Source of the DNA: Patulibacter americanus DSM 16676
GTDB lineage: Bacteria > Actinomycetota > Thermoleophilia > Solirubrobacterales > Solirubrobacteraceae
Direction of reading: 5' to 3'
DNA length: 64,000 bases
Assembly: GCF_000420025.1 (NCBI RefSeq)
Contig: NZ_ATUD01000003.1
Location: 124,001-188,000 of the forward strand
This document shows positions 32,029 through 40,264 of the stretch, piece after piece. The notes below the pieces were generated by a model that worked only from the letters and a program-made list of their open reading frames with translations, was not told the DNA's origin and made no database searches. The number at the start of each line of letters is the position of its first letter. Within the stretch, counting starts at the first letter, position 1. The position numbers were made by a program, and so were the translations under genes.

Positions 32029-32120
32029 GAGGCGCCGACGATAGCGGGGCCCGCACAGCGTCGAGGCCCGGAAGCCCAGTCAGTACGGCGCGCCGGGGAC
32101 GGGCGTGCGAGGATGCCTGC

Positions 32121-33347
32121 GTGCAGCGGCGGCGGCACAGCTCGCCCGAAGAGGACGGGCCAGCACGGCGCGCGGAGGCGGTCGTAGAGGCACGGGCTCC
32201 CGTGTTCCCACCCGACCCCAACTTCGCCCCCAACGCGACGGGGCACCCGTTCCCGCGCGACCCTTCGGCGCCACAGCCGGAGCCGAGCGGGCCGCCGCGC
32301 GACGAGGAGGCCCCGGTCACCCACGGGATCCTCCGCCGGGTGGTCATCGGCGTCGTCGTCCTGATCGTCGTGATCGTCGCGTTCCGCCTGCTGGCGCCGC
32401 ACGTCGGCTTCCTCGGCGACACGTGGGAGAAGGTCCGGCAGGGCGATCCCGTGTGGCTCGTCGTGGCGGTCGTCCTCGAGGTGCTCTCCTTCGCGGGCTA
32501 CGTGTGGGTGTTCAACGCGACGGCCCGGCGCTCCGGCCTGCGGCTCCCGCGGTTCACGAGCTGGCGGATCGTGCTCGCCGGCGTCGCCGCCACCCGCCTG
32601 CTGGCCACCGCCGGGGCGGGCGGCATCGCGTCGACGACGTTCGCCCTGCGTCGCCAGGGCCTCGACGCCCGCCACGCCGCCGCCACGGTGACGGCCCAGA
32701 TCGCGATCACCTACGTGTGGTTCATCGCGCTCATCGCCATCTTCGGCGTGGTCCTGTTCGGCCTGGGGCACGGGCACGCCGCGATCACGATCATCCCGGC
32801 CGGCATCGCCGTCGCGATCATCGCCGTCGCGATTGCCGGCCGGCCCCTGCTCCGCAAGCTCGCCGACCGCACGTCGGAGCGCGAGGGCCGCGTCGCCCGC
32901 CTGCTCGCCTCGATCCCGGGCACGCTCGACGACGCCGTCCACACCGTCACGACCCTCGTCAAGGAGCGCGACCTCGCCGTCGTCGGCGGCGCGCTCTGGT
33001 GGATCGCCGACGGTGCCGTCCTCTGGGCCGCCTGCCACGCCTTCGGCGCGTCGCCCAACGTGCTCGACGTCTTCATGGCCTACCTGCTCGGCCAGGTCGC
33101 CAACCTGCTCCCCGTGCCGGGCGGGCTCGGCGTCGAGGCCGGCCTGCTGGGCATGCTCATCGCCTTCGGGGTCACGGGAGGCGTCGCCGTGCTCGCGAGC
33201 CTGACGCAGCGCCTCGTGTCGACCTGGCTGCCGGCCATCCCGGGTGCGATCGCCCTGGCGGCCATCGGCAAGCCGTCGCCGGACGCGGAGATCGTGGCGG
33301 TCGACGAGGACGACCCACCACCGGGGCGCACCGCCGCCACGGCCTGA
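32121..33347 (+). CDS. Lysylphosphatidylglycerol synthase TM region/UPF0104 flippase-like membrane protein
   Basis: A 408-residue protein. The first ~70 residues are Pro/Arg-rich and cytoplasmic, followed by about eight membrane helices. RLLATAGAGGIASTTFALRR, AYLLGQVANLLPVPGGLGVEAGL and LTQRLVSTWLPAIPG are signatures of the flippase-like (MprF N-terminal, UPF0104) family. It lacks the synthase domain, so it probably moves a lipid or lipid-linked molecule. GTG 32121 is divergent from cobN. Confidence 0.82.
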   Translation: MQRRRHSSPEEDGPARRAEAVVEARAPVFPPDPNFAPNATGHPFPRDPSAPQPEPSGPPRDEEAPVTHGILRRVVIGVVVLIVVIVAFRLLAPHVGFLGDTWEKVRQGDPVWLVVAVVLEVLSFAGYVWVFNATARRSGLRLPRFTSWRIVLAGVAATRLLATAGAGGIASTTFALRRQGLDARHAAATVTAQIAITYVWFIALIAIFGVVLFGLGHGHAAITIIPAGIAVAIIAVAIAGRPLLRKLADRTSEREGRVARLLASIPGTLDDAVHTVTTLVKERDLAVVGGALWWIADGAVLWAACHAFGASPNVLDVFMAYLLGQVANLLPVPGGLGVEAGLLGMLIAFGVTGGVAVLASLTQRLVSTWLPAIPGAIALAAIGKPSPDAEIVAVDEDDPPPGRTAATA

Positions 33348-33419
33348 CCCGGCCGCCGCTCCCGTCCGCCCTCGCCGGGCTCCGCTCCGGGGTGCGCCGG
33401 CGGACGGCCGTCGACGCTG

Positions 33420-33439
33420 ATCCTACGGAGGCGTAGGAT
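33420..33439. promoter_or_regulatory. TetR-type operator overlapping the start of the alpha/beta hydrolase gene
   Basis: ATCCTACG (33420-33427) and CGTAGGAT (33432-33439) are perfect 8-base arms around GAGG. The core TACG-N4-CGTA is the same as in the three sites beside the neighbouring TetR gene. The repeat covers the Shine-Dalgarno GGAGG (33427-33431) and reaches into ATG 33438. Confidence 0.65.
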
Positions 33440-34508
33440 GCGCGGCATGAGCCCGTTCCGGTCCCGGACCCGCGTCGTCGCCGCCTCCGCCCTGCTCGCG
33501 GGCGGGGCCGCCTGGGCGGGCACGCTCGTCACCGACCGCCGGCGGGTGGGGGACGACCCGGCGCGCGACGCCCTGGCCCACGAGCTCGTGGGCCGGCCAC
33601 TCCAGGTTCGCGCCGGCGACGGCACCCCGCTGCGGGTGCGCGTGTTCGGGCCCGAGGGCGCCCCGACCGTCGTCCTCGTGCACGGCTGGACCTGCGCCCT
33701 GGAGTTCTGGACGCTGCAGATCCAGGCGCTGATGGGGGAGCTGCGCGTCGTCGCCTACGACCTGCGCGGCCACGGGGGCAGCGCCCCCTCGAGCGGCGGC
33801 GACTACTCCATCGAGGCCTACCGTGACGACCTCGAGAGCGTGCTTCGCGCCGCCGTGCCCGAGGGCGAGCGGGCCGTGCTCGTCGGCCACTCCCTCGGCG
33901 CGATGACGATCGTCGCCTGGGCCGCCGAGCACCAGGACGAGCTCGTCGCCCGCGTCTCCGCCGTCGGCCTCTTCTCGACCGGCGTCGGCGACCTCATCTC
34001 GTCGTCCCTGATCCTCCCGGCGCCCGGCATCGGCCCGCGCGTGCAGCAGGAGATCGGCCAGCTCTTCCTCGGCAGCCGCGCCCCGATCCCCAAGCGCACC
34101 ACGCCGATCAGCTCCCGCGTCGTCCGGTACGTCGCGCTCTGCGGGGCCGCGAGCCCGGCGACCGTCGCGTTCTGCGAGCGGATGGTGCTGAGCTGCCCGC
34201 GTGACGTGCGGGCGAACACCGGCAGCACGATCTCCCGCGTGGAGCTGCTGGACGGCCTGGACGCCATCGACGTGCCGACGATCGTGCTGGTGGGGAAGGC
34301 CGACCGCCTGACGCCGCCGGTGCACGCCGAGCGGATGACGCCGCGGCTCTCCCACCTGCTCGAGATGGTCGAGCTGCCCGACGTCGGCCACATGGCCCCG
34401 GTCGAGGCCCCGGAGCGCACGACCCGCGCGATCCGCGACCTCGTCGCCGCGGGCGGCGGAGCGGCCGCGCCGGCCTCGGAGGTCCCGCCCGCCCGCGCCG
34501 CGGGTTGA
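33438..34508 (+). CDS. Alpha/beta-fold hydrolase, possibly exported or membrane-anchored
   Basis: A 356-residue protein with an N-terminal hydrophobic stretch after basic residues (VVAASALLAGGAAWAGTLV). The hydrolase core has VVLVHGWTCALEFW (oxyanion HGW), the nucleophile elbow LVGHSLGAM, the acid in VLVGKADRLTPP and the final His in LPDVGHMAPVEAPE. The substrate is unknown; lipid esters are possible. ATG 33438 has GGAGG upstream; ATG 33447 is in frame. A TACG-N4-CGTA operator lies on its start, so the adjacent TetR protein probably controls it. It is convergent with the TetR gene, the two stops sharing TGAGCGCTCA. Confidence 0.82.
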   Translation: MRGMSPFRSRTRVVAASALLAGGAAWAGTLVTDRRRVGDDPARDALAHELVGRPLQVRAGDGTPLRVRVFGPEGAPTVVLVHGWTCALEFWTLQIQALMGELRVVAYDLRGHGGSAPSSGGDYSIEAYRDDLESVLRAAVPEGERAVLVGHSLGAMTIVAWAAEHQDELVARVSAVGLFSTGVGDLISSSLILPAPGIGPRVQQEIGQLFLGSRAPIPKRTTPISSRVVRYVALCGAASPATVAFCERMVLSCPRDVRANTGSTISRVELLDGLDAIDVPTIVLVGKADRLTPPVHAERMTPRLSHLLEMVELPDVGHMAPVEAPERTTRAIRDLVAAGGGAAAPASEVPPARAAG

Positions 34509-34512
34509 GCGC

Positions 34513-35268
34513 TCAGATCAGGCGCTTGCCCGAGACCATGTCGGCGGCGCGGCGCGCGATGAGCAGCCGCAGCGGGTCGTCCGCCGCGAGGCCCTCGAGC
34601 GTCGCCTGCAGGCTGACGGGGTAGGGCGCCTCACGCGGGATGATGCGCGTCATCCAGTCGACGAACCCGAGCAGGCGCTCGCGCGGGTAGTCCTCGGGGC
34701 GCTGGAGCATGAGCCGCGCGCCCTCCTCGGCGTTGCCGATCAGCATGCGCGAGACGAGGTCGAGGTCGATGTCCGTCGCGCTCCGGCGGACCGCGAGGCC
34801 GACCTCCAGCAGGTCCTTCGCCAGGTGGACGACGCCCTCGCGGATCTCCTCGACCTTGTGGCGGATGACCTCGGGCGTGCCCTCGACGGGGTGGAGGATG
34901 AGGATCCAGCGGCGCGGGTTCTCCTGCACCGCGTCGAGGAACGTCTCGAGCGCCTGCTTGAGGACGTCGTCGGGGTCCTGGTCGAGCCACGGCGGCGCGG
35001 GGATCGCGCTGGCGAGCTCGGCCAGCGTGCGCTGCTCCTCGCGCTCGATGAGCCCCGCCAGGAGCTCGGCGCGGTTGGCGAAGAAGTCGTAGACGACCGG
35101 CTTGGTGACGCCGGCGGCGCGGGCGACGGACTCCATGGAGACGTCGTCGAAGGAGCGCGCGTCCGTGACCAGCTCGAGCGTGGTGTCCAGGAGCTGCTCC
35201 CGGCGCTCCGCCGGCGGCAGCCGCGGCGCGGGGCGACGTCGTGCGCTGGTGCGGGGGCGGGAGGACAC
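34513..35268 (-). CDS. TetR/AcrR family transcriptional regulator
   Basis: A 251-residue repressor. After a basic Arg/Ser tail the helix-turn-helix domain reads ERREQLLDTTLELVTDA, VSMESVARAAGVTKPVVYDFF and ANRAELLAGLIERE. The remainder is the ligand/dimer domain with WILILHPVEGTPEVI. GTG 35268 is preceded by GGACGG; GTG 35298 would add ten residues. Three TACG-N4-CGTA operators at 14-base spacing lie directly upstream, so it likely represses itself, the divergent membrane operon and the hydrolase. Confidence 0.88.
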   Translation of the reverse strand: MSSRPRTSARRRPAPRLPPAERREQLLDTTLELVTDARSFDDVSMESVARAAGVTKPVVYDFFANRAELLAGLIEREEQRTLAELASAIPAPPWLDQDPDDVLKQALETFLDAVQENPRRWILILHPVEGTPEVIRHKVEEIREGVVHLAKDLLEVGLAVRRSATDIDLDLVSRMLIGNAEEGARLMLQRPEDYPRERLLGFVDWMTRIIPREAPYPVSLQATLEGLAADDPLRLLIARRAADMVSGKRLI

Positions 35269-35305
35269 CCGTCCAGTCTTGCACGTGACCCGACGCACAG
35301 TGGAC

Positions 35306-35345
35306 TACGGGTTCGTAGGTACGGTAGCGTAGGTACGGAACCGTA
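35306..35345. promoter_or_regulatory. Three tandem TetR-type operators (TACG-N4-CGTA) at 14-base period
   Basis: Sites at 35306-35317, 35320-35331 and 35334-35345 each read TACG, four bases, CGTA, usually followed by GG. Their starts are exactly 14 bases apart. They fill the divergent region between the TetR gene and the membrane protein operon and match the site at 33420-33439. Confidence 0.7.
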
Positions 35346-35366
35346 GGAAGCCCTCAGGAGACTGCG

Positions 35367-37274
35367 TTGTCCACCATCCTCGCCCAGGCCGTGGCCCCCG
35401 CCGGAGGCGGCGCGCCACTGGACCAGATCGCCATCGTCGCCGTCGCCACGGCCGGCGTGACGCTCCTCGTGATGGCCCTCATCGTGCGCTGGCGCACCGG
35501 GCACGCGGCCCCGCTGCGCGCGCTCGCCGGGTTCGCCGAGCGCAGCACCGGAATCCCGGGGTGGGCCGCGGTACCCGCCGTCCTCGGCGTGCTCTTCGGC
35601 GCCTGCGCGCTGTTCGGCGTCACCTGGGACGTCGCCCTCCACATGGACGAGGGGCGCGACGAGGGGCCGCTGGGCACCGCCGCGCACTACCCCATCCTCG
35701 TCGGCCTGCTCGGGCTGTTCCAGGCCGGCCTGCTCTCCGTCGGCATGGCCCCGGCCCGGCCGAACGAGAGCTCGCGCTCGGCGCTGCGCATCCGCGGCCT
35801 CTGGCCCGTCCCGCGCTCCGCGGCGCTGATGCTCGCCGCCTCGGGGCTCGCGTTCATGGGCTTCCCGCTCGACGACGGCTGGCACCGGCTCTTCGGGCAG
35901 GACGTGACCCTGTGGGGCCCGACCCACGTGATGATGATCGCCTGCGCCGTGCTCGGCGTGATCGCGGCGCTCACGCTGCTGGTCGAGGGCGCCCGGGTCG
36001 CGGGCCGCGACCTCCTGCACCCCGGCGGCGTCGCGATGCGCCCGCTGCCCGTCCTCTTCGGCGCCGTCACGCTGCTTGGCTGGGCGATCCTGCTCGGCGA
36101 GTTCGACTGGGGCCTGCCGCAGTACCGGCTGGTCTGGCACCCGATGCTGCTCGCCTTCGCCGCCGCGCAGGGCCTCGTCATGGCCCGGGTCTGGGGCGGC
36201 CGCGGCGCGGCGCTCGCCGCCTGGGCGCTGTACTTCCCGCTGCTCGGCGCGCTCAGCCTGATCGTCGGCGGCCCGCTCGGGCAGTCGCTCCCGTCGCTTC
36301 CGCTGTTCCTCGTCCAGGCCGTGGCCGTCGAGCTCGTCGCCCTGAGCGCCCTGGGTCGCTCGCCGGTGCGCTTCGGTGCCGTGGCCGGCGTGCTGGCCGG
36401 CACCGTCGGGTTCGCCGGCGAGTACGGCTGGTCGCACCTGACGATGCGCCTTCCGTGGACCCCGGCGCTGCTGCCCGAGGGCGTGCCGGTGGCGATCGTG
36501 GCCGGCGTGGCCGGCGGCGTGCTGGGTGCCGTGTTCGCCCAGTCGCTCATGGGCACGCTGCCCGCCACTCGCGGCCCGCGGGTCGCGGCGATCCTCGCTT
36601 CGATCGCGGCCGTCGGGCTCGGCGTGAACGCCCTGGCCGTCTCCACGCCCGACGACGTCACCGCCACGGTGACGACGACGGACGTCCGCACGACGCCGGG
36701 CCCCGGGTACGGCGGCGCGCAGCCGACGGCCCACGTGCGCGTCACGTTCGACCCGCCGTCGATCGCGGAGGACGCCCACTGGGTCACCGCGACGGCGTGG
36801 CAGGGCAAGGGCACCTACGTCAACCGCCTGCGGCGCCAGGCCGACGGGTCGTGGGTCACCACGGAGCGCGCCCCCGTCGCCGGCAACTGGAAGACGATGG
36901 TCCGGGTGCACTCCGGCCGGACGATGCTCGCGGCGCCGGTGTTCATGCGCCGCGACGACGCGATCAGCTTCCCCGGCGTCCCGCTGCGCGACACCGCCAC
37001 GCGCGCCATGGTCCCCGACCACGAGCTCTTCCAGGTCGAGCGCAAGGACGACATCCCGACGTGGCTGTGGACGCCGGCGATCATCCTGGTCCTCGGCATG
37101 GTCGGCGTGCTCGCCTACGCCACGGGCCGCGTCGCCGCCAACGTCGGCCGGGAGGGCCGCCCGTCCCCGGCGGTCGCCGTCGGGCCGGGCTGGCTGGGCC
37201 GCACCACGGGCGTGGCGCTCGACTGGCTCCGCGCCCACGCGCCCGTCCTGCGCCACGGGGGGCCGGCGACGTGA
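35367..37274 (+). CDS. Polytopic membrane protein with extracytoplasmic YtkA-like domain
   Basis: A 635-residue protein with about ten membrane helices in residues 15-425, a folded outside domain at about 430-560, and a last helix near 568-588. The outside domain ends with ADGSWVTTERAPVAGNWKTMVRV, resembling YtkA/FixH-like beta domains linked to copper or cytochrome oxidase assembly. Several His-containing loops (VALHMDEGRDEG, DDGWHRLFG, WGPTHVMMI, GEYGWSHLTM) hint at a metal or haem role. The function is unknown. TTG 35367 is supported by AGGAG (35356-35360). Likely TetR-controlled. The stop overlaps the next gene (GTGA). Confidence 0.6.
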   Translation: MSTILAQAVAPAGGGAPLDQIAIVAVATAGVTLLVMALIVRWRTGHAAPLRALAGFAERSTGIPGWAAVPAVLGVLFGACALFGVTWDVALHMDEGRDEGPLGTAAHYPILVGLLGLFQAGLLSVGMAPARPNESSRSALRIRGLWPVPRSAALMLAASGLAFMGFPLDDGWHRLFGQDVTLWGPTHVMMIACAVLGVIAALTLLVEGARVAGRDLLHPGGVAMRPLPVLFGAVTLLGWAILLGEFDWGLPQYRLVWHPMLLAFAAAQGLVMARVWGGRGAALAAWALYFPLLGALSLIVGGPLGQSLPSLPLFLVQAVAVELVALSALGRSPVRFGAVAGVLAGTVGFAGEYGWSHLTMRLPWTPALLPEGVPVAIVAGVAGGVLGAVFAQSLMGTLPATRGPRVAAILASIAAVGLGVNALAVSTPDDVTATVTTTDVRTTPGPGYGGAQPTAHVRVTFDPPSIAEDAHWVTATAWQGKGTYVNRLRRQADGSWVTTERAPVAGNWKTMVRVHSGRTMLAAPVFMRRDDAISFPGVPLRDTATRAMVPDHELFQVERKDDIPTWLWTPAIILVLGMVGVLAYATGRVAANVGREGRPSPAVAVGPGWLGRTTGVALDWLRAHAPVLRHGGPAT

Positions 37275-37462
37275 GCCCGCTGCTGGCCACGGTGCTCGTC
37301 GTGGCCCACCACCTGGACGGCGCGCTCGCCCTCGCGTTCGCGCTGCCGCCGATCCTCGTGGTCGGCGGGGCCGTCCTCTGGCTGCGCCGGCGCGAGCCGA
37401 GCGCGGACGAGGAGTTCGAGTGGAGCGCCGAGGACGACGAGCTCGTCCACGGGCGCCCCTGA
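37271..37462 (+). CDS. Small membrane protein coupled to the YtkA-like protein (63 aa)
   Basis: It has one or two hydrophobic segments (LLATVLVVAHHLDGALAL and ALPPILVVGGAVLWL) followed by an acidic cytoplasmic tail (SADEEFEWSAEDDELV). An HH pair lies in the first segment. GTG 37271 overlaps the upstream stop, so the two are made together and may form one complex. Unrecognised family. Confidence 0.6.
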   Translation: MSPLLATVLVVAHHLDGALALAFALPPILVVGGAVLWLRRREPSADEEFEWSAEDDELVHGRP

Positions 37463-37520
37463 TCGCGAAGGGCGCCGGGGCCGAGAGGGACGACGGAGCG
37501 CGCGGGGGGTCTCTGGGCTT

Positions 37521-38915
37521 CTAGGCCGGAGCGACGGCCACCGGCGAGGGCCGGAAGGCCACCACGAACCGCGCCCCGCCCAGGGGCGCGTCCTCCACGC
37601 GCACGGCGGCGCCGTGGTGGCCGGCCTGCTGGGCGACGATCGCGAGGCCGAGGCCGCTGCCGGGGCAGTCCGTCCCGGCCAGCCGGGTGAAGGGGACGAA
37701 GACGCCCTCCCGGTCCTCCTCGGGCACCCCGGGTCCGTCGTCGTCGACGGTCAGCACCGGCCCCGTCCTGCGATCCCCGGCGCTCAGCGTGATGGCGACC
37801 CGTCCGCCGGGGCGTCCGTGGCGGATCGCGTTCTCGACGAGGTTGCCGGCCACGGAGCGCAGCCCCGGCTCCCAGCCGTGCACCACGACCTCGGCCTCCG
37901 GCAGGTCGAGCTCCAGCCGGACCCCGGGGTGGCGCTCCTCGGCGGAGCGCACCACCCGCGCGACGACGTCGGTGAGGTCGACCTCGTCGTGGTCGACCGC
38001 GTTGGCGTCCCCGCGGGCCAGGGCCTGCAGGCCGTCGAGCAGGTCGACGAGCCTCCGCTGCTCGCTCAGCGCGTCCTCCACGATCATCGCCCGGGTGGAC
38101 GGGTCCATCGTCGGGTGACGCTCGATCGTCGACAGCGCCGCCTGCACGCTCGTCAGCGGCGTGCGCAGCTCGTGGCCCGCGTCCGCCGCGAACCGGCGCG
38201 TCGCCTCGAGGGCGAGGGTGCGGTCGTGGGCGGAGCGCCCGAGCCGCTCGAGCATCGCGTTGAAGGAGCCGGCGAGGGAACGGATCTCGCGCGGGCCGCT
38301 GGTCGGCACCCGGCGATCGAGGTCGGCCTCGTGCTCCACCTGCCGCGCGTGGCCGCGCAGTCGCCGCAGGGGCCGCAGCACGAGGTCGGCCGCCAGCCAC
38401 GTGCCGAGCCCGGCCACGAGCAGCATGGCCGCGCCGATCGCGACCAGCGTCCGTCGCAGGCGCGCCTGTCGCCGTTCGACGGGGCGCAGGTCCGTGGTCG
38501 CCTGCTGGCGCGCGCGCTCCTGGGGCAGCCGGTCCTTCACCGGTTCGGTGAAGACGCGCAGTCGTCGCCCGCCGACGAGGCGGGTGGTGTAGCCGAGCGG
38601 TGTCGACCCCAGGCCGGGCAGCGGCACGCCGGCGCGGAAGAGCTCGGCGCCGGCGTAGGTCACCCGGAGCGAGCTGCCCGTGGCGCGCAGCACGCGGTCG
38701 AGCTGCTCGTCCTCCTCGTCGTCGCTCTGGTCGTCGATCGCCTGCTGGGCGTAGTCGTCCGAGAGCTCCGCCGTGCGGCGTAGGCGGTCGTCGAGGCCCT
38801 GGCGCTCGGCGCGGTTCGCCTCGCGGGCGACGTACCAACCGCCGACGACGAGCACCACCGCCAGGACGGCCAGGACGCCGAGGGTCAGCCGGCTGCGGAG
38901 GGACTGGAGCGGCAC
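37521..38915 (-). CDS. Sensor histidine kinase of a two-component system
   Basis: A 464-residue kinase. Membrane helices at residues 11-30 and 156-176 enclose an extracytoplasmic sensor of about 125 residues with an acidic DDEEDE patch. A HAMP domain (177-231) follows. The phosphorylated His is His-248 in AADAGHELRTPLTS. The ATPase domain has NLVENAIRHG (N box), VDDDGPGVP (G1) and GSGLGLAIV (G2). The upstream gene is its response regulator, 9 bases away. The signal is unknown; calcium or envelope state is possible given the RTX neighbours. Confidence 0.9.
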   Translation of the reverse strand: MPLQSLRSRLTLGVLAVLAVVLVVGGWYVAREANRAERQGLDDRLRRTAELSDDYAQQAIDDQSDDEEDEQLDRVLRATGSSLRVTYAGAELFRAGVPLPGLGSTPLGYTTRLVGGRRLRVFTEPVKDRLPQERARQQATTDLRPVERRQARLRRTLVAIGAAMLLVAGLGTWLAADLVLRPLRRLRGHARQVEHEADLDRRVPTSGPREIRSLAGSFNAMLERLGRSAHDRTLALEATRRFAADAGHELRTPLTSVQAALSTIERHPTMDPSTRAMIVEDALSEQRRLVDLLDGLQALARGDANAVDHDEVDLTDVVARVVRSAEERHPGVRLELDLPEAEVVVHGWEPGLRSVAGNLVENAIRHGRPGGRVAITLSAGDRRTGPVLTVDDDGPGVPEEDREGVFVPFTRLAGTDCPGSGLGLAIVAQQAGHHGAAVRVEDAPLGGARFVVAFRPSPVAVAPA

Positions 38916-38924
38916 GCCCGCAGC

Positions 38925-39623
38925 CTACGGGCGGAGCACGAACCCGACACCGCGGACCGTGTGGAGCACCCGCGGCTCGCCCCCGGCCTCGAGCTTGCGC
39001 CGGAGGTACCCGACGAACACGTCGGCGACGTTCGTGCCCGGATCGAACGTGTAGCCCCACACGTCCTCGTGCATCGTCCGCCGGTCGAGGATCTCGTTCG
39101 GATGGCGGAGGAACAGCCGGAGCAGGTCGAACTCCCGCCGCGTCAGCTCGAGGTCGCGCTCGCCGCGCGCGGCCGTGTGGGTCGCGGGGCAGAGCGTCAG
39201 GTCGCCGGCCACGAGCCGCTCGTCCTCGCCGGGCGGACGCCGCCGCAGCAGCGCGTTGAGCCGCGCGACGACCTCCTCGAGCGCGAACGGCTTGACGACG
39301 TAGTCGTCGGCCCCGCATTCCAGGCCGCGCACGCGGTCGTCGACCTCGTCGCGCGCCGACAGCACGCACACCGGGACCTGCTCACCCGCGGCGCGCAGCC
39401 GGCGCAGCACCTCGAGCCCGTCGAGGTCGGGCATCGTCAGGTCCAGCAGCATCGCGGCGGGCCGGACGCGGGGGACGGCCTCGAGCGCCGCGCGGCCGCC
39501 CGAGGCGGGGACGACGGAGAAGCCCTCGAGGTCCAGCCCGACGGCCAGCGTGCGGCGGATGCTGGCGTCGTCGTCGACGAGCAGCACGACCGGCCGCCCC
39601 GCGGCCTCAGCGCTGGATGACAC
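38925..39623 (-). CDS. OmpR-family response regulator (PrrA/MtrA-like)
   Basis: A 232-residue regulator. The receiver domain has the acidic pair in VLLVDDDASIRR (Asp-17/18), the phospho-acceptor Asp-61 in MLLDLTMPD and Lys-111 in VVKPFALEE. The C-terminal winged helix includes LTRREFDLLRLFLRHPNEI and NVADVFVGYLRRKLE. It is followed by its kinase. Its first five codons overlap the end of the RTX-like gene. The phased CTCA/TGAG array at 40161-40199 is a plausible binding site. Confidence 0.92.
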   Translation of the reverse strand: MSSSAEAAGRPVVLLVDDDASIRRTLAVGLDLEGFSVVPASGGRAALEAVPRVRPAAMLLDLTMPDLDGLEVLRRLRAAGEQVPVCVLSARDEVDDRVRGLECGADDYVVKPFALEEVVARLNALLRRRPPGEDERLVAGDLTLCPATHTAARGERDLELTRREFDLLRLFLRHPNEILDRRTMHEDVWGYTFDPGTNVADVFVGYLRRKLEAGGEPRVLHTVRGVGFVLRP

Positions 39624-40068
39624 GTTCGCAGCCCTGCACGCGGTCGAGGCCGCGGTCGATGGTCACGGTGTCGCGTCCCGGGCCGCAGTTGATGGTGTCG
39701 GCCGCGCCGTCCCGCGCGTTGATCGTGTCGTTCCCGCCGCCGCCGTTGATGACGTCGGACCCGGAGCCGCCCGTGATGCGGTCGCCGCTGCCGCCGCCGA
39801 GGATGACGTCGTTGCCGCTCCCGCCGTTGATGCTGTCGGGACCCGTGTCCCCGGTGATGTTGTCGTTGCCGCTGCCGCCGCTGAGGACATCGCGGCCGCC
39901 GCGGCCCCGGATCGTGTCGTCGCCGCCCCGGCCGCTGATCCGGTCGTTGCCGTTCGTGCCCTGGAGGACGTCGTTGCCGTTGGTCCCGGTGCGGGTGACG
40001 GCCTCGGCCGTGGTGGCCACGCCGCCGAAGAGGCACAGGGACACGAGAAGAGCGATGGGGCGGCGCAT
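39607..40068 (-). CDS. Secreted RTX-like calcium-binding repeat protein (153 aa)
   Basis: Signal peptide (RRPIALLVSLCLFGGVATTAEA) followed by about eight nine-residue RTX repeats of the GGxGNDxIx type (GTNGNDVLQ, GRGGDDTIR, GGSGNDNIT, GGSGNDVIL, GGGGNDTIN), which bind calcium as a beta roll. A C-terminal two-cysteine segment (TINCGPGRDTV...RVQGCERVI) resembles that of the divergent RTX gene. ATG 40068 has GGAG upstream and begins the signal peptide. Its last codons overlap the response regulator gene by 17 bases. Confidence 0.85.
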   Translation of the reverse strand: MRRPIALLVSLCLFGGVATTAEAVTRTGTNGNDVLQGTNGNDRISGRGGDDTIRGRGGRDVLSGGSGNDNITGDTGPDSINGGSGNDVILGGGSGDRITGGSGSDVINGGGGNDTINARDGAADTINCGPGRDTVTIDRGLDRVQGCERVIQR

Positions 40069-40160
40069 GGCGAGCTCCGGGGGGTCGGGGGCGGCGCCGC
40101 GGGGGAGGTCGGCGCGCGTAGGGGCCATCCTGTCACGCCCGTGCGTATGGGGTACGGCGT

Positions 40161-40199
40161 TCTCACACGCCTCTCATGGTGGGTGAGGGGCGGGTGAGG
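40161..40199. promoter_or_regulatory. Phased CTCA-CTCA-TGAG-TGAG array between the two RTX-like genes
   Basis: CTCA at 40162-40165 and 40173-40176, then TGAG at 40184-40187 and 40195-40198. All four are exactly 11 bases apart, so the array is an inverted pair of direct repeats with GGGTGAGG repeated on the right side. Direct repeats at about one helical turn are the known binding pattern of OmpR-family regulators. Confidence 0.6.
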
Positions 40200-40264
40200 A
40201 AGCCCCCACGGCGGCCTCCCCGTGAGGGAGAACTGTCGTGCACCCCCGACAGGAGCGATCCCCC

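Noticed and set aside
28051-32187. A 4.1-kb open frame antisense to cobN
   Set aside because: Its translation is Arg/Ala/Val-rich low complexity with no domain, and it mirrors the codon structure of cobN, which is a clear full-length gene. Long antisense frames are expected at this GC content.
34740-37256. A 2.5-kb open frame on the minus strand over the TetR and polytopic membrane protein genes
   Set aside because: The translation is charged low-complexity sequence without any recognisable fold. The plus-strand gene has clear membrane helices and a Shine-Dalgarno.
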